NCBI RefSeq assembly: GCF_048565625.1
Contig: NZ_JBLZUR010000002.1
Location: forward strand, 1,984,001 to 2,048,000
Source of the DNA: JBLZUR01 sp048565625
Lineage (GTDB): Bacteria > Pseudomonadota > Alphaproteobacteria > Sphingomonadales > Sphingomonadaceae
DNA length: 64,000 nucleotides
Direction of reading: 5' to 3'
Below the pieces are notes generated by a model. It made no database searches, was not told where the DNA came from, and saw nothing but the letters and a program-made list of their open reading frames with translations. This document shows positions 1-8,716 of the stretch, piece after piece (positions within the stretch are counted from its first letter, which is position 1; the number at the start of each line of letters is the position of its first letter). A program made the position numbers and the translations under genes.

Positions 1-543
1 ACGCTGGCGACAGGCGCGATCCTGTTCGTGCTCGTCTCCATGCTCGGCCCGGTCTCCGGGGCGCATCTCAATCCGGCCGTCACACTCGTCATGCGCCTGC
101 GCGGGCACGTCAGCACCAGGGTGGCTATCAGTTATGTCCTCGCCCAGCTGATCGGTGGCATTTTCGGCGTTTGGCTCGCCCACCTGATGTTCGACGTCCC
201 GGTTCTGCAGCTGTCGCACAAGATTCGCACCGGTCCCGGCCAATGGAGCGGCGAGGCGGTTGCCACCTTCGGCCTCATTGTGACGATCCTCGGCACAGCG
301 AGGATGCGGCCGGAGAGTATCCCGACCAGCGTCGCGCTCTACATCACGGCTGCCTACTGGTTCACGTCATCGACCAGCTTCGCCAATCCCGCGATCACCA
401 TCGCACGGTCGCTGAGCGACAGCTTCGCCGGCATTGCCCCCGGGTGCGTGCCGGGCTTCATCGCGGCGCAGATCGTGGGTGCCCTGGCGGGGCACTTCGC
501 AGCCGATCTACTGTTCACCGAAAATCTGAAGGCCACCACATGA
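1..543 (+). CDS. Aquaglyceroporin, MIP family (5' end outside window)
   Basis: The reading frame is open from base 1, so the N-terminus lies upstream of the window. Both half-helix motifs of the aquaporin fold are visible: HLNPAVT near the start and a second one, FANPAIT, about 105 residues later, with hydrophobic membrane segments between and around them. It is a channel of the inner membrane. The stop overlaps the start of arsH (ATGA, bases 540-543). That coupling points to the AqpS-type channels of alphaproteobacterial ars operons, which pass arsenite or methylarsenite. The family call is firm; the arsenic role is inferred from the neighbour. Confidence 0.85.
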   Translation, partial: TLATGAILFVLVSMLGPVSGAHLNPAVTLVMRLRGHVSTRVAISYVLAQLIGGIFGVWLAHLMFDVPVLQLSHKIRTGPGQWSGEAVATFGLIVTILGTARMRPESIPTSVALYITAAYWFTSSTSFANPAITIARSLSDSFAGIAPGCVPGFIAAQIVGALAGHFAADLLFTENLKATT

Positions 544-1364
544 GCCGCGTCCGCGTCCTGTCCGATCCCGACCATCTGCCTGCTCTCGACCGATCCTTCG
601 TCATCGACCGGCCGGCGCTGGGACTCGGGGCTGACCAGCCGCCGCCACGCATTCTCCTGCTCTATGGATCGCTCCGCTCGAGATCCTTCTCGCGCCTGTG
701 CGTCGAGGAGGCGGCACGTCTGCTCCAGTTGTTCGGCGCCGAGACACGCATCTTCGATCCCTCCGACCTACCGCTGCCCGACCAGGCGGCTGGTGACGAC
801 CATCCCGCCGTTCACGAGCTGCGCGATCTTTCGATGTGGAGCGAGGGACACGTCTGGTGCAGCCCTGAGCGGCACGGCCAGATCACGGGCGTCATGAAGG
901 CTCAAATCGACCACCTACCGCTGGCGATGGGCGGCATGCGCCCCACGCAGGGCCGCACGCTCGCCGTCATGCAGGTTTCGGCCGGATCGCAGTCCTTCAA
1001 CAGCGTCAACACGCTGCGCCTGCTCGGCCGCTGGATGCGGATGTTCACGATCCCGAACCAGAGTTCCGTCGCCATGGCCTATAAGGAGTTCGGCGACGAC
1101 GATCGGATGCGGCCGTCCAGCTATTACGACCGGATCGTCGACGTAATGGAGGAGCTCGTGCGGATGACCGTGCTGATGCGCCCGCACGTCGCCCAGCTTG
1201 TTGACCGTTATTCCGAGCGTAAGGAGGGCGGCGTGACGGTGGCGCGCGAGGACGGCGATTGCTACCGGACGGTAAGTTCTCGCTCTGGACGTCAGGTAAC
1301 GAGGACGGTGGCCCGTCTCTCAAACGGCAACAAATGGAGTGATGGTCGCCCGTCAGGTTCGTAG
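540..1364 (+). CDS. arsH: ArsH-type NADPH-dependent FMN reductase
   Basis: ArsH is a flavodoxin-like NADPH:FMN oxidoreductase that oxidises trivalent organoarsenicals. The FMN-loop motif LLYGSLRSRSFSR is present about 40 residues in, and the rest of the fold (QITGVMKAQIDHLPL, the RPTQGRTLAVMQVSAGSQSF region) reads as a typical ArsH. The start ATG at 540 overlaps the stop of the upstream channel, so the two are probably cotranslated. Family members usually end soon after the motif RYSERKE. Here about 45 further residues follow, without resemblance to ArsH, so the native stop may have been lost. Confidence 0.88.
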   Translation: MSRVRVLSDPDHLPALDRSFVIDRPALGLGADQPPPRILLLYGSLRSRSFSRLCVEEAARLLQLFGAETRIFDPSDLPLPDQAAGDDHPAVHELRDLSMWSEGHVWCSPERHGQITGVMKAQIDHLPLAMGGMRPTQGRTLAVMQVSAGSQSFNSVNTLRLLGRWMRMFTIPNQSSVAMAYKEFGDDDRMRPSSYYDRIVDVMEELVRMTVLMRPHVAQLVDRYSERKEGGVTVAREDGDCYRTVSSRSGRQVTRTVARLSNGNKWSDGRPSGS

Positions 1365-1654
1365 CGGCAACGACCCAAAATCGGTCGTTCGGCGCGTCTT
1401 GCTCACCTCTCGGAACCTGCCATTCGTTCATGAGAATCAAGCGCCAACGCTGGCGAGAGTGACACCGGCGTCCGTGGCTGGCAGCCTTGATCGCCGTTCG
1501 TGTTCTTGCCAGCCCGGAGTTGCGATGGCGCCCCTTAGCTCAGCTCGATAGTAGAGCGAAGCATCGAACGGTAGTTGCCGCTACTGAGGAAGAGCGCGTT
1601 CTCTATCCGGCGAAACTTACCGGCGATCACGCCCGCCCAAAGCTCCGCGCCAGG
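1365..1654. other. Intergenic stretch between convergent arsH and MRJP-like gene
   Basis: No convincing gene is seen in these 290 bases. A short segment at 1528-1559 resembles the 5' half of a tRNA (acceptor strand plus D-arm), but no anticodon arm or T-arm follows, so it is at most a fragment. The stretch may contain terminators for the two converging genes, though no clear hairpin with a T-run was found. Confidence 0.5.
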
Positions 1655-2761
1655 TTAGGGTAAAGGCTGAAAGGAGAAGAGTTCGGTACGGATCGCTGGC
1701 GGAGCGCCGGGCTTGAACCACATCGTGTCCTGTATGTGACTGGCGGTCACGTAGATCGTCCCATCTGGCCCTTCCGAGAAGGTGTCGGGCCAGCGCAGGC
1801 GTCGGTCGGTCAGCACCTTGGTGACGGTCTGGCCATTGAGCCGGGTGATCGAATAATCGGTCGGCGAGGTCAGATAGAGCGTTCCCGCCTTGCTCATCCA
1901 GAGCCCGTCGGCGACATGGGTGCGGGCGACCGTGCGGACGCCGAGCTGGCGGTCCTTGTCGCTCACGTCGGCGCGGAGGAGGCCAGTGTCGATCGCGTAG
2001 AGCGTCTGCCCCGTCAGCGCCTGCCAGTAGAGCGTACGGCCATCGCCAGCGATCGCGATACCATCGGACGAGAACATCGGCTGGCGGCCATCGGGGCGGC
2101 GCAGCGGCTTGCCGTCGAGCGTGATAGTTACGGTTTTGTCGACCTGGGTGGTCGGACTCCCGTCGAGAGCACGCCAGCTTCGTCCGCTCTCGAGATCGAC
2201 GACGATGATCGCGCCGCGCGTGCCGCTGTCCGTGATGTAGCCCATGCGGCCGTCGGGCGAGAAGCGGATGTCGTTCAAATAGCTGCCCTGGAGCGCGACG
2301 TCTCCTGGGATCGCGATGACCTTCGCTACGCGATTGGTGGAGAGATCGATCTTCACGAGCTTTGGCGCGCCCTCCAGGATCTTCTCGTTACCCGGCGCGC
2401 CCGGATCGACCACCCAGAGATTCCCGTGGCCGTCCGGCACGATCGACTGGACGCAGACGAAATAGTCGCTGACTGGTAGTTCATTGGCGCGGGCATTCCG
2501 CCAGCTGTTCCAGCGCGCGTCGGGATAGGGGCGGAGCGAGCCATCCTTCATTACCTCGGCCACCGAGATCGGCGCGTCTTCGGTCCAGCGCGGGAAGTTG
2601 ACGAAGCGGCGACCGTCGGCGGTGACCGCGACCCCGGTCGCCTGATGATCGAAGGCGGCGACCTGGGTCAGCGGCGCAGCGGCGCGCTGGGCGATCGCGA
2701 CCGAGCCGGCAAGCGCCGTAACGGCCCCGATGCTCGCCAGAAGGATGATCTTTCTCTTCAT
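1655..2761 (-). CDS. Secreted MRJP / dopachrome-tautomerase-like beta-propeller protein
   Basis: The protein has 368 residues. It begins with a signal peptide (MKRKIILLASIGAVTALAG, cleavage near AQR) and continues as a propeller-like protein. The motif DGIAIAGDGRTLYWQALTG is characteristic of the major royal jelly protein / L-dopachrome tautomerase-related family, which includes lactonase-like enzymes and ligand-binding proteins. The start at 2761 is preferred over an upstream one at 2836 because it begins the signal peptide and has GGAG eight bases upstream. The substrate is unknown. It is divergent from the broken esterase next door. Confidence 0.75.
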   Translation of the reverse strand: MKRKIILLASIGAVTALAGSVAIAQRAAAPLTQVAAFDHQATGVAVTADGRRFVNFPRWTEDAPISVAEVMKDGSLRPYPDARWNSWRNARANELPVSDYFVCVQSIVPDGHGNLWVVDPGAPGNEKILEGAPKLVKIDLSTNRVAKVIAIPGDVALQGSYLNDIRFSPDGRMGYITDSGTRGAIIVVDLESGRSWRALDGSPTTQVDKTVTITLDGKPLRRPDGRQPMFSSDGIAIAGDGRTLYWQALTGQTLYAIDTGLLRADVSDKDRQLGVRTVARTHVADGLWMSKAGTLYLTSPTDYSITRLNGQTVTKVLTDRRLRWPDTFSEGPDGTIYVTASHIQDTMWFKPGAPPAIRTELFSFQPLP

Positions 2762-2927
2762 CGCTCGTCTCCAGAGTCCGTCCCCCCGAACCCCCGGCCT
2801 TAGGGCGGGTTCCCGAGCAGCAGGACCGGCCAACATGGATCAAGATACTGAATTAGTTAAGGTTAGAGGAACTCGCCCGTCGCCCCGCGGTTATGCGACG
2901 CGGGGCGGCCTCCACAGGGACATCGGA

Positions 2928-4015
2928 ATGAACAAGCGCGTGCCTCTCGGCCTAGCCCTCCTTCTTGGCGTCTCCGCGCCGGCACTCGCGCAGTCGCCAA
3001 GCTCGCTCAACGCACCGCCTCCGCCGCCGCCACCGGTTGCGACCCAGGCGGCGAAGGTGGCCCCGGACATGCAGGCGGTGCTCGACGCTCACGCCACGCT
3101 CGGCGCCAAGCCGATCGAGGCGCTCACACCCGTTAAGGCGCGGCTCCAGCCGAGCGCCGCCGATGCGGCCCATGCGGTGATGCGCAAGCAGGGCATGTCG
3201 ACCGCGCCCGATCCGACGGTCGTGACCCAGGAACTCCCCTACGGCGCCGATCGGATGCAATATGCGCGCATCTACAAGCCCGCGACTGCGGTCGCGGGCG
3301 GGCCGCCGCTGCCGGTGATCGTCTATTATCATGGCGGCGGCTGGGTGATCGCCGACATAAACGTCTATGACGATACGCCGCGCCTGCTCTCCAAGCAGCT
3401 CGGCGCGTTGGTTGTCTCGGTCGAATACCGCCATGCGCCGGAGGCCAAATTCCCGGCCCAGCACGAGGATGCGGCGAACGCCTATCGCTGGGTGCTCCAG
3501 AACGCGGCTGCATAGGGCGGCGATCCAGCGAAGCTGGCGCTCGCCGGCGAGAGCGCGGGCGGCAACCTTGCGGTGGCGACCGCCATCTATGCGCGCGACA
3601 ACGGACTCGCCGCGCCGCGCCATATCCTCGCCGTCTATCCGATCGCGAACAGCGACATGGGCTTGCCGTCGAAGCAGGACTCGGCGAACGCCAAGCCGCT
3701 CAACACACCAATGCTCAAGTGGTTCGGCTACTACCATTCTAAAACCGAGGCGGACAGATGGACCCACGTGTCAATCTGGTGAAGGCGGACCTGCGCGACC
3801 TACCGCCGGTGACAATCGTCAATGCCGAGATTGATCCGCTGCGCTCCGACGGCGAGACTCTGGCCGATGCGATCCGGGTGGCCGGGGGCAAGGTCGAGCA
3901 GAAGACCTTCCCGGGCGTGACGCACGAATTCTTTGGCATGGGGAAGGTCGTGCGCGGCGCCTACGATGCCGAGAATTGGAGCATCGCCAAGCTGAAAACG
4001 GCGTTCGCCAAGTGA
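2928..4015 (+). pseudogene. Broken alpha/beta hydrolase (HSL-type esterase)
   Basis: A signal peptide (MNKRVPLGLALLLGVSAPALAQ) is followed by a proline-rich linker and an HSL-family esterase. The oxyanion motif HGGGW, nucleophile motif GESAGGN, acid residue (EIDPLRSD) and catalytic histidine (GVTHEFFGMG) can all be read, but only by combining frames. A TAG at 3513-3515 interrupts the frame just before GESAGG, and a frameshift near 3757 moves the C-terminal 85 residues to another frame. With both corrected it would be a full-length secreted esterase of about 360 residues. It is either a recent pseudogene or carries sequencing errors. Confidence 0.8.
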
Positions 4016-4038
4016 CCCGCCGAACAGGAGACCGGACC

Positions 4039-4521
4039 ATGAAGACAAGTATGCTTGGCGCGCCGCTGATGCTGGCGATCGCCGCCCCTGCCGCCGCGCA
4101 GGTGATGACCCCGGCCGACTATGGCGCGACGGCCGGCGCCAGCGATCTCTACGAGCGCACCTCCAGCCAGATCGTGCTTGAGAGCACCAGAGATCCGAAG
4201 GTAAGATCGTTCGCGACGATGATGGTCGCCGATCACGGCAAGAGCACCGCAACGATCGAAGCCGCGGCCGCGAAATCGCAGGTGACGGCGCCGCCGCCGA
4301 AGCTGATGCCGTTGCAAGAAGAGCTGGTGGCGGAGCTTCGCGCGGAGAGTGGCCCGGCGCGCGACACCCGCTACGTCGCCCAGCAAAAGGCGGCGCACAA
4401 CCAGGCGCTGGCGGTGCAGAAGGCCTATGCGGCCGAGGGCACCGCGCCGGCGCTTAAGTTGGCGGCGGCCGGGATCGTCCCGGTCGTGGAGCACCATATT
4501 GACATGCTGAAGACGATGTGA
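4039..4521 (+). CDS. DUF4142 family periplasmic protein
   Basis: The 160-residue protein has an N-terminal signal peptide (LGAPLMLAIAAPAAAQ) and an alpha-helical ferritin-like body typical of DUF4142. Matching elements are ASDLYERTSSQIVLEST, the motif VRSFATMMVADHGKST, and a C-terminal HHIDML. The family is common in sphingomonads and its role is unclear, with stress association often proposed. AGGAG lies just upstream of ATG 4039. It sits 23 bases after the broken esterase and ends at a strong hairpin. Confidence 0.8.
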   Translation: MKTSMLGAPLMLAIAAPAAAQVMTPADYGATAGASDLYERTSSQIVLESTRDPKVRSFATMMVADHGKSTATIEAAAAKSQVTAPPPKLMPLQEELVAELRAESGPARDTRYVAQQKAAHNQALAVQKAYAAEGTAPALKLAAAGIVPVVEHHIDMLKTM

Positions 4522-4524
4522 GCG

Positions 4525-4560
4525 GATCGGAGTTGTGCTGTACAAAGCGCAGCTCCGATC
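4525..4560 (+). terminator. Hairpin after the DUF4142 gene
   Basis: An inverted repeat with 8-bp outer arms (GATCGGAG and CTCCGATC) and further inner pairing begins three bases after the stop codon. There is no T-run behind it, so factor-independent termination is plausible but not assured. Confidence 0.5.
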
Positions 4561-4787
4561 AACATCAATCTACCTGAGCTTAGGATGGTGTCTGCAGACA
4601 GCTACATGACCGCTGATGTCGGGCGGGACGTTAAGGCAGCTGCGACCCATATTCGGCCGTTCGTGCCACCCATCCCGCTTCTCCGAATCGGCCATTCACC
4701 CATCTGATCGTTTCGAAGCTTGGGGCTCGTCATGCGGCACCCGTTAGCAACTGTAGAGTTACTGGATCGCGACCAAGGAGATACGCA

Positions 4788-5315
4788 ATGGCCTCGACCC
4801 CAACCAACGCTGGTGAGAGCAATGCGGGCAGAATAGCGCGCGGTTTGGTCGCAGGGGTGATCGCGGGCGCCGTCGCTTCCTGTGCGATGGACCAGTTCCA
4901 AGCGGTGGTATCTCCGCTTCTACCCGAGAACGAGAGCGACCCTGAACCGGCAACCGAAAAAGCCGCCGGTGCCGTTGCGACGGCTATCACTGGCAGAACA
5001 ATCCCGGCCGCGGACAAACCGCTGGCCGGACAAGCGGTCCATTACGCGATCGGTATCGCACTAGGTGCGGCTTATGGTGTCGCTGCGGAGTTCCGGCCAT
5101 CGATCACGGCAGGCTATGGTACTGCATTCGGCGTTGGTACCGCGACGATACTGGACGAAGCTGCGGTCCCCGCCACAGGTCTTGGCAGCGCGCCTTGGAA
5201 AGCGGGGATCGCGAGCAACCTCTATTCATATGCCTCGCATTTGGTCTTTGGCTGCGTTAGCGAGATCGTGCGCAGGCAGGTCGCGAGCACGCTGAAGCCG
5301 CGGCAAGCCGGCTGA
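4788..5315 (+). CDS. DUF1440/YagU-like membrane protein
   Basis: The product has 175 residues with an early hydrophobic segment (RGLVAGVIAGAVASCAMDQF), then GQAVHYAIGIALGAAYGVAAEF and a glycine-rich third segment. This pattern and the AVHY motif resemble the YagU/DUF1440 inner-membrane proteins. AAGGAG lies seven bases before ATG 4788. Nothing in the context suggests a specific role. The family assignment is from memory of the pattern and is moderate. Confidence 0.6.
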   Translation: MASTPTNAGESNAGRIARGLVAGVIAGAVASCAMDQFQAVVSPLLPENESDPEPATEKAAGAVATAITGRTIPAADKPLAGQAVHYAIGIALGAAYGVAAEFRPSITAGYGTAFGVGTATILDEAAVPATGLGSAPWKAGIASNLYSYASHLVFGCVSEIVRRQVASTLKPRQAG

Positions 5316-5474
5316 GCTCTCCCACGAGAGCGCCAACATGACCCACAAGCGGCCGTTCAGCACCTCCTTACCACTTGCGGGAAGCGGACGCTTGTTCAGG
5401 CCCGCAGCTGGAGACTGGACGCCGGGCCGATGAGGGATCATCAAAGGCGCGTTGCGCAGCTGAAGACTCAGCAC

Positions 5475-5683
5475 ATGGCAAGTGAGGCGAAGGGGCCCGC
5501 ATCGTACTTTCCGGCGATCGAGAAGAAGTATGGTCGCCCAATAGGTGAGTGGCTGGACATTGTACGACAGCGCCTGCTCGCGAAGCACATGGAACTGGTG
5601 GCGATGCTGAAGTCCGAGCACGGCATGGTTATGGCCACGCCAACGCGGTCGTGGCGCACGCGATGGCTCACGAGGGCGTCTAA
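5475..5683 (+). pseudogene. Frameshifted DUF4287-like small protein gene
   Basis: The N-terminal half (SYFPAIEKKYGRPIGEW and ELVAMLKSEHGM) matches the DUF4287 domain, a stretch of about 70 residues of unknown function. After SEHGM the frame should continue as a GHANAVVAH-type helix. That continuation exists but in another frame, ending at TAA 5681-5683. One indel near 5628 accounts for the break. The uncorrected frame runs to 5705 with a non-homologous tail. The start could also be ATG 5430. Confidence 0.6.
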
Positions 5684-5701
5684 TTTGGCTATATCTCTTC
5701 T

Positions 5702-6259
5702 GTGACGCGGCTTGCCCTTACGCAGTCTTTCGACGACGGTCTGGACTCGTGGGATGTGGCCGACGCGGCGCCCTCTCCTGCGCTCGCCGGAGCTGCCACA
5801 CGGTACAGCTGGTGGCGCGAGAGCACCGGCAGCTTCGATACACGACAGGAGCTGGCGTTGACGGGCGGCGTCTTTATCATCAACCTAGGGGCTCGCTCGA
5901 GATCACCGACGCGAGCGGCGCAACGATCCGCCTGCGCGCGGGGGACGGCTTCGTCGGGGGGATGGCTCAAGGCACATCCCTGTCCCGCTCCACCGGAGCC
6001 ATGGAGGGTATCCACGTCTTCATGTCCATCGACGAGTTAGCCCGTTCGATGGGCGTGTCGGTCGGAGACCTTGCCGATCGAACGGTGACGCTCGACCAAG
6101 TGCTCGGGCGCGAAGCCGGGGAGCTCGGCGGCCGTCTTCTCACGAGCGGATCGACCGACACTCAACTCGACGTCCTGGACACCTTCCTTGCGAAGCGGTT
6201 GAGCTTGGCGCCAGAGAGGGACGGCACGATGGCGCACATCATGCAGCGGCTGCGTTGCT
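5702..6259 (+). pseudogene. AraC-type regulator, frameshifted and truncated by an IS end
   Basis: The sensory half of an AraC-like regulator is readable: from GTG 5702 (TRYSWWRESTGSF, LTGGVFIINLG) and, after a frameshift near 5890, on through LEITDASGATIRLRAGDGF and a long helical part to MQRLRC. The family would continue with a helix-turn-helix domain. Instead the frame runs straight into the 25-bp IS-end sequence at 6260. Neither half can make a working regulator. The AraC label rests on N-terminal resemblance only. Confidence 0.55.
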
Positions 6260-6284
6260 GTCAGTCTAACGCGAACCGCTCTCC
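6260..6284. repeat. 25-bp IS-end repeat, copy 1
   Basis: The sequence begins GTCAGTCTAACGCGAACC and is identical over 25 bases to 15687-15711. Here it lies between the truncated AraC gene and the 3' end of an IS6-type transposase, as expected for that element's terminal repeat. An inverted partner beyond the transposase 5' end was not found. Confidence 0.55.
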
Positions 6285-6317
6285 ACAGGATGCACTTGGG
6301 TCTTTGAGCGCAGCTGC

Positions 6318-7005
6318 TTAGCTCGCGATGAGCTGCCACTCCGCCAGGGCGGCGGAGCGGCGTTTCTTGTAGGTTGGGCGGTCAACGAGGTGGCGTTCGA
6401 GGCCGAAGTGATTGTGCAGGCTGGCGTGGACGGACGAGAACTTCTGCAGGCTCTTCATCTGCCGAAAGCGGAGCATCGCTCGTTCTCGTCGTCGGAACGG
6501 CAGGTGTGAGTTCTCTATCCGGTTGTTGGCCCAGCGACCAACCTCCTGCCGATCGCGGCAGCCAAGCTCGTCCATGGCATCGCCGTAGCTGCGCAGCCCG
6601 TCGGTGGTGATCGCCTCGGGAGAACCGTGGCGCTTCAGCGCCTTCTTCATGAAGCGGAGTGCCGCCGCCTTGTCGCGGGCACGGGTGACATAGCTCTCCA
6701 GCACCTCGCCCTCATGATCGACCGCCCGCCACAGGTAGACCATCTCGCCGTTCAGCTTCACGTACATCTCGTCCAGGTGCCAGCGCCAGTGCCGGAGCCC
6801 GCGCATGCGGCTGACCCGCTGCCGGCGTATGTCGCCGGCGAACATGGGACCGAACCTGTTCCACCATAGCCGCACCGTCTCGTGACATACATCGATCCCG
6901 CGCTCGAACAGCATGTCTTCCACGTTCTGAGGCTAAGCGGAAACCGCACGTACATCAGCACACCAGCCGATCACCTCAGGTGACGAGTTGAGACGGCGGA
7001 ACGGG
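6318..7005 (-). pseudogene. Decayed IS6-family transposase
   Basis: The intact part (201 residues from 6923) holds the IS6 DDE core: first Asp in HLDEMYVKLNG, second Asp in ITTDGLRSYGDAM, and Glu in NNRIENSHLPFRRRERAM. The expected N-terminus (a PFRRLNSSPEVI-like start, then YVRFPLSLR) is also present upstream, but in different frames. At least two small deletions are needed, one at about 6929 and one at about 6960, and the start codon is not recognisable. The element is therefore probably immobile without help. Confidence 0.8.
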
Positions 7006-7175
7006 CTAGGCGGGAGCGCTCGTGATCTGCGGGGCATCCGGCGCGAGTATCAGCCCGCGCCCGCCTGCCACGTTGGTTTGACTGTGCCCTCCTGAGCCAT
7101 ATCCCAACTGGTACAACACGCTGATGACCCACGTGAACACATCCCGACACGCGGTTGATGGGGATCGCGCTACTG

Positions 7176-8132
7176 CTAGCATCCTTCGCTCTGCCGTCGA
7201 GATCCTGCTCGTTCCCGAAACGTGGACGGGCTGACCCCGACCGTTTTCCTGAAGGCACGATTGAGGTGGGAGGCGTCGAAGAACCCGAACCAATGAGCGA
7301 TGTCCGTTACGCTGAACCCCGCGAAACTGTCGCTCAGAAGCGCCTCTCTGACCCGATCGAGCCGGGTCGTAAGAACGAAGGCGGAGAACGTCGTTCCTTC
7401 AGCCGCAAAGGCGAGCTGAAGGCTCCGCGTGCTGCTTCCCACAGCCTCCGCCACCGACATCAGTGTCACGGCATCCAGATCGGCTGCCGTGATATGGACC
7501 TTTGCCAGGCGCGCGAGGCTGCTGAGCCTACCACGCGATTTTGCGGGTACTAGACTTTCGGAGAGATGCAGGCACAAGAGCTCGATCGCCGTGTCTAGGA
7601 GGCGTGCCTGCTGCGTTCCTGAGAGCGTCGCTCCCTCATCGACAAGGAGGCGAAGATGTTGGCTGACGATCTTGGGCAATCCGCTCGCGCTCGAGGTCTT
7701 CATGCCAATGCCGTCCCGGATTGTGCCTACCCGCAGTTCCGCCCAGCGCGTCGGGAACCAGAAGTTATAGGCTCTCGCGTCGCTCTCGTTCTCCAGGCGC
7801 ATTGGCGCGCGATTATCCCAAAGCACGATGTCGCCGGGTGATAGGACGACATCATGATCGGGGAAGCACATACGATGCTGGCCCTGCCGCTGAAGCGTCA
7901 GGCACATGCGCGCATCCTCACCAGAAGAGCCTCGTGACCGTGTCGCGCGGCAAGGGCCAAAGCGGACGTCCGCGAACTGGAGCGAACCGACCTGCTGTGT
8001 CCTAAGCCGGGCGCTGAAACGACTGGATCGTGTGTCCAGCATCCAGGGTACGGGCAAATCCTGGACGGCTGCCGCAAACTCATCGAGTGACAAGCATTCG
8101 AGCGAGTTCACACGAGTTTGCGTTCCGCTCAT
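7176..8132 (-). CDS. AraC-family transcriptional regulator
   Basis: This 318-residue protein has an N-terminal ligand-binding domain of the AraC-binding-like type (residues about 1-200, with SPGDIVLWDNRAPM) and a C-terminal AraC helix-turn-helix. The signature FSVTDIAHWFGFFDASHLNRAFRK is split here as FSVTDIAHWFGF and SHLNRAFRK. The start at 8132 is chosen because GGAGGAGG lies directly upstream; a longer frame starts at 8243. It is divergent from the EthD-TonB-SDR-P450 genes and probably controls them. Confidence 0.85.
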   Translation of the reverse strand: MSGTQTRVNSLECLSLDEFAAAVQDLPVPWMLDTRSSRFSARLRTQQVGSLQFADVRFGPCRATRSRGSSGEDARMCLTLQRQGQHRMCFPDHDVVLSPGDIVLWDNRAPMRLENESDARAYNFWFPTRWAELRVGTIRDGIGMKTSSASGLPKIVSQHLRLLVDEGATLSGTQQARLLDTAIELLCLHLSESLVPAKSRGRLSSLARLAKVHITAADLDAVTLMSVAEAVGSSTRSLQLAFAAEGTTFSAFVLTTRLDRVREALLSDSFAGFSVTDIAHWFGFFDASHLNRAFRKTVGVSPSTFRERAGSRRQSEGC

Positions 8133-8311
8133 GGACCAAATCCTCCTCCAGCTTACTCTTTTATGACTCAAGCCTATTCGCATGACCGACGGCGGGCAAG
8201 CGATGAGCAACCTGCGCAGCGATACAAGCGCGGATGCGCGCATGTCCTATTCAGGGCGGCGTAAATCCGTTGATCTATCGGGCAGTCAAAACCAGAAGCA
8301 TTGGAGGGGGC

Positions 8312-8686
8312 GTGATCAAGATGATCGTCGCCGTGTACCGGCGACCCGAACTGACACTCGAGGAATTCGAGTCCTATTGGCGAGATACGCACGGCCCGCT
8401 GGCGGCGATCTACGGCCGTGTCCTTGGCATGAAACGCTATGTCCAGAGCTACGGCATCGACGCGCCCGAGATACAGGCCTTCGCGCGGTCGCGTGGCTGG
8501 GTCGAGCCGCCAGAGGCGCTGGCGGAAGTATGGTGGGAAAGTCGCGACGCGATGGAGGCCGCGTTCGATACGCCTGAAGGACGCGAAGCGAGCCGAATCC
8601 TTGCCGAAGACGAAGCCAAGTTCTGCGACATGACGAGGATGTCGGCGTTCCTCTCTTACGAGAACGTCGTCTTTTCCGACTTTTAG
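8312..8686 (+). CDS. EthD domain protein
   Basis: The 124-residue protein fits the EthD family (dimeric alpha/beta-barrel): it opens VIKMIVAVYRRPELTLEEF and contains YWRDTHGPL, the usual signature. Family members start with MIK, which aligns with a GTG at 8312. ATG 8321 is the alternative. A GGAGG stretch lies just before the GTG. EthD proteins accompany P450 and ether- or terpenoid-degrading systems, with unclear biochemical roles. It is the first gene of the cluster running to 14 kb. Confidence 0.8.
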   Translation: MIKMIVAVYRRPELTLEEFESYWRDTHGPLAAIYGRVLGMKRYVQSYGIDAPEIQAFARSRGWVEPPEALAEVWWESRDAMEAAFDTPEGREASRILAEDEAKFCDMTRMSAFLSYENVVFSDF

Positions 8687-8716
8687 AAAATTCACATCAG
8701 GGGAGGTGTCCACAGG

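Noticed and set aside
1528..1559. tRNA-like start (acceptor strand and D-arm pattern)
   Set aside because: No anticodon arm or T-arm follows in the next 60 bases; at most a fragment, possibly chance.
1736..2479. Long plus-strand frame opposite the MRJP-like gene
   Set aside because: Antisense shadow in GC-rich DNA; composition is Arg/Asp/Gly-rich without family resemblance.
6985..7175. Inverted partner of the 25-bp IS end beyond the IS6 transposase
   Set aside because: No matching inverted sequence is present; that end seems deleted.
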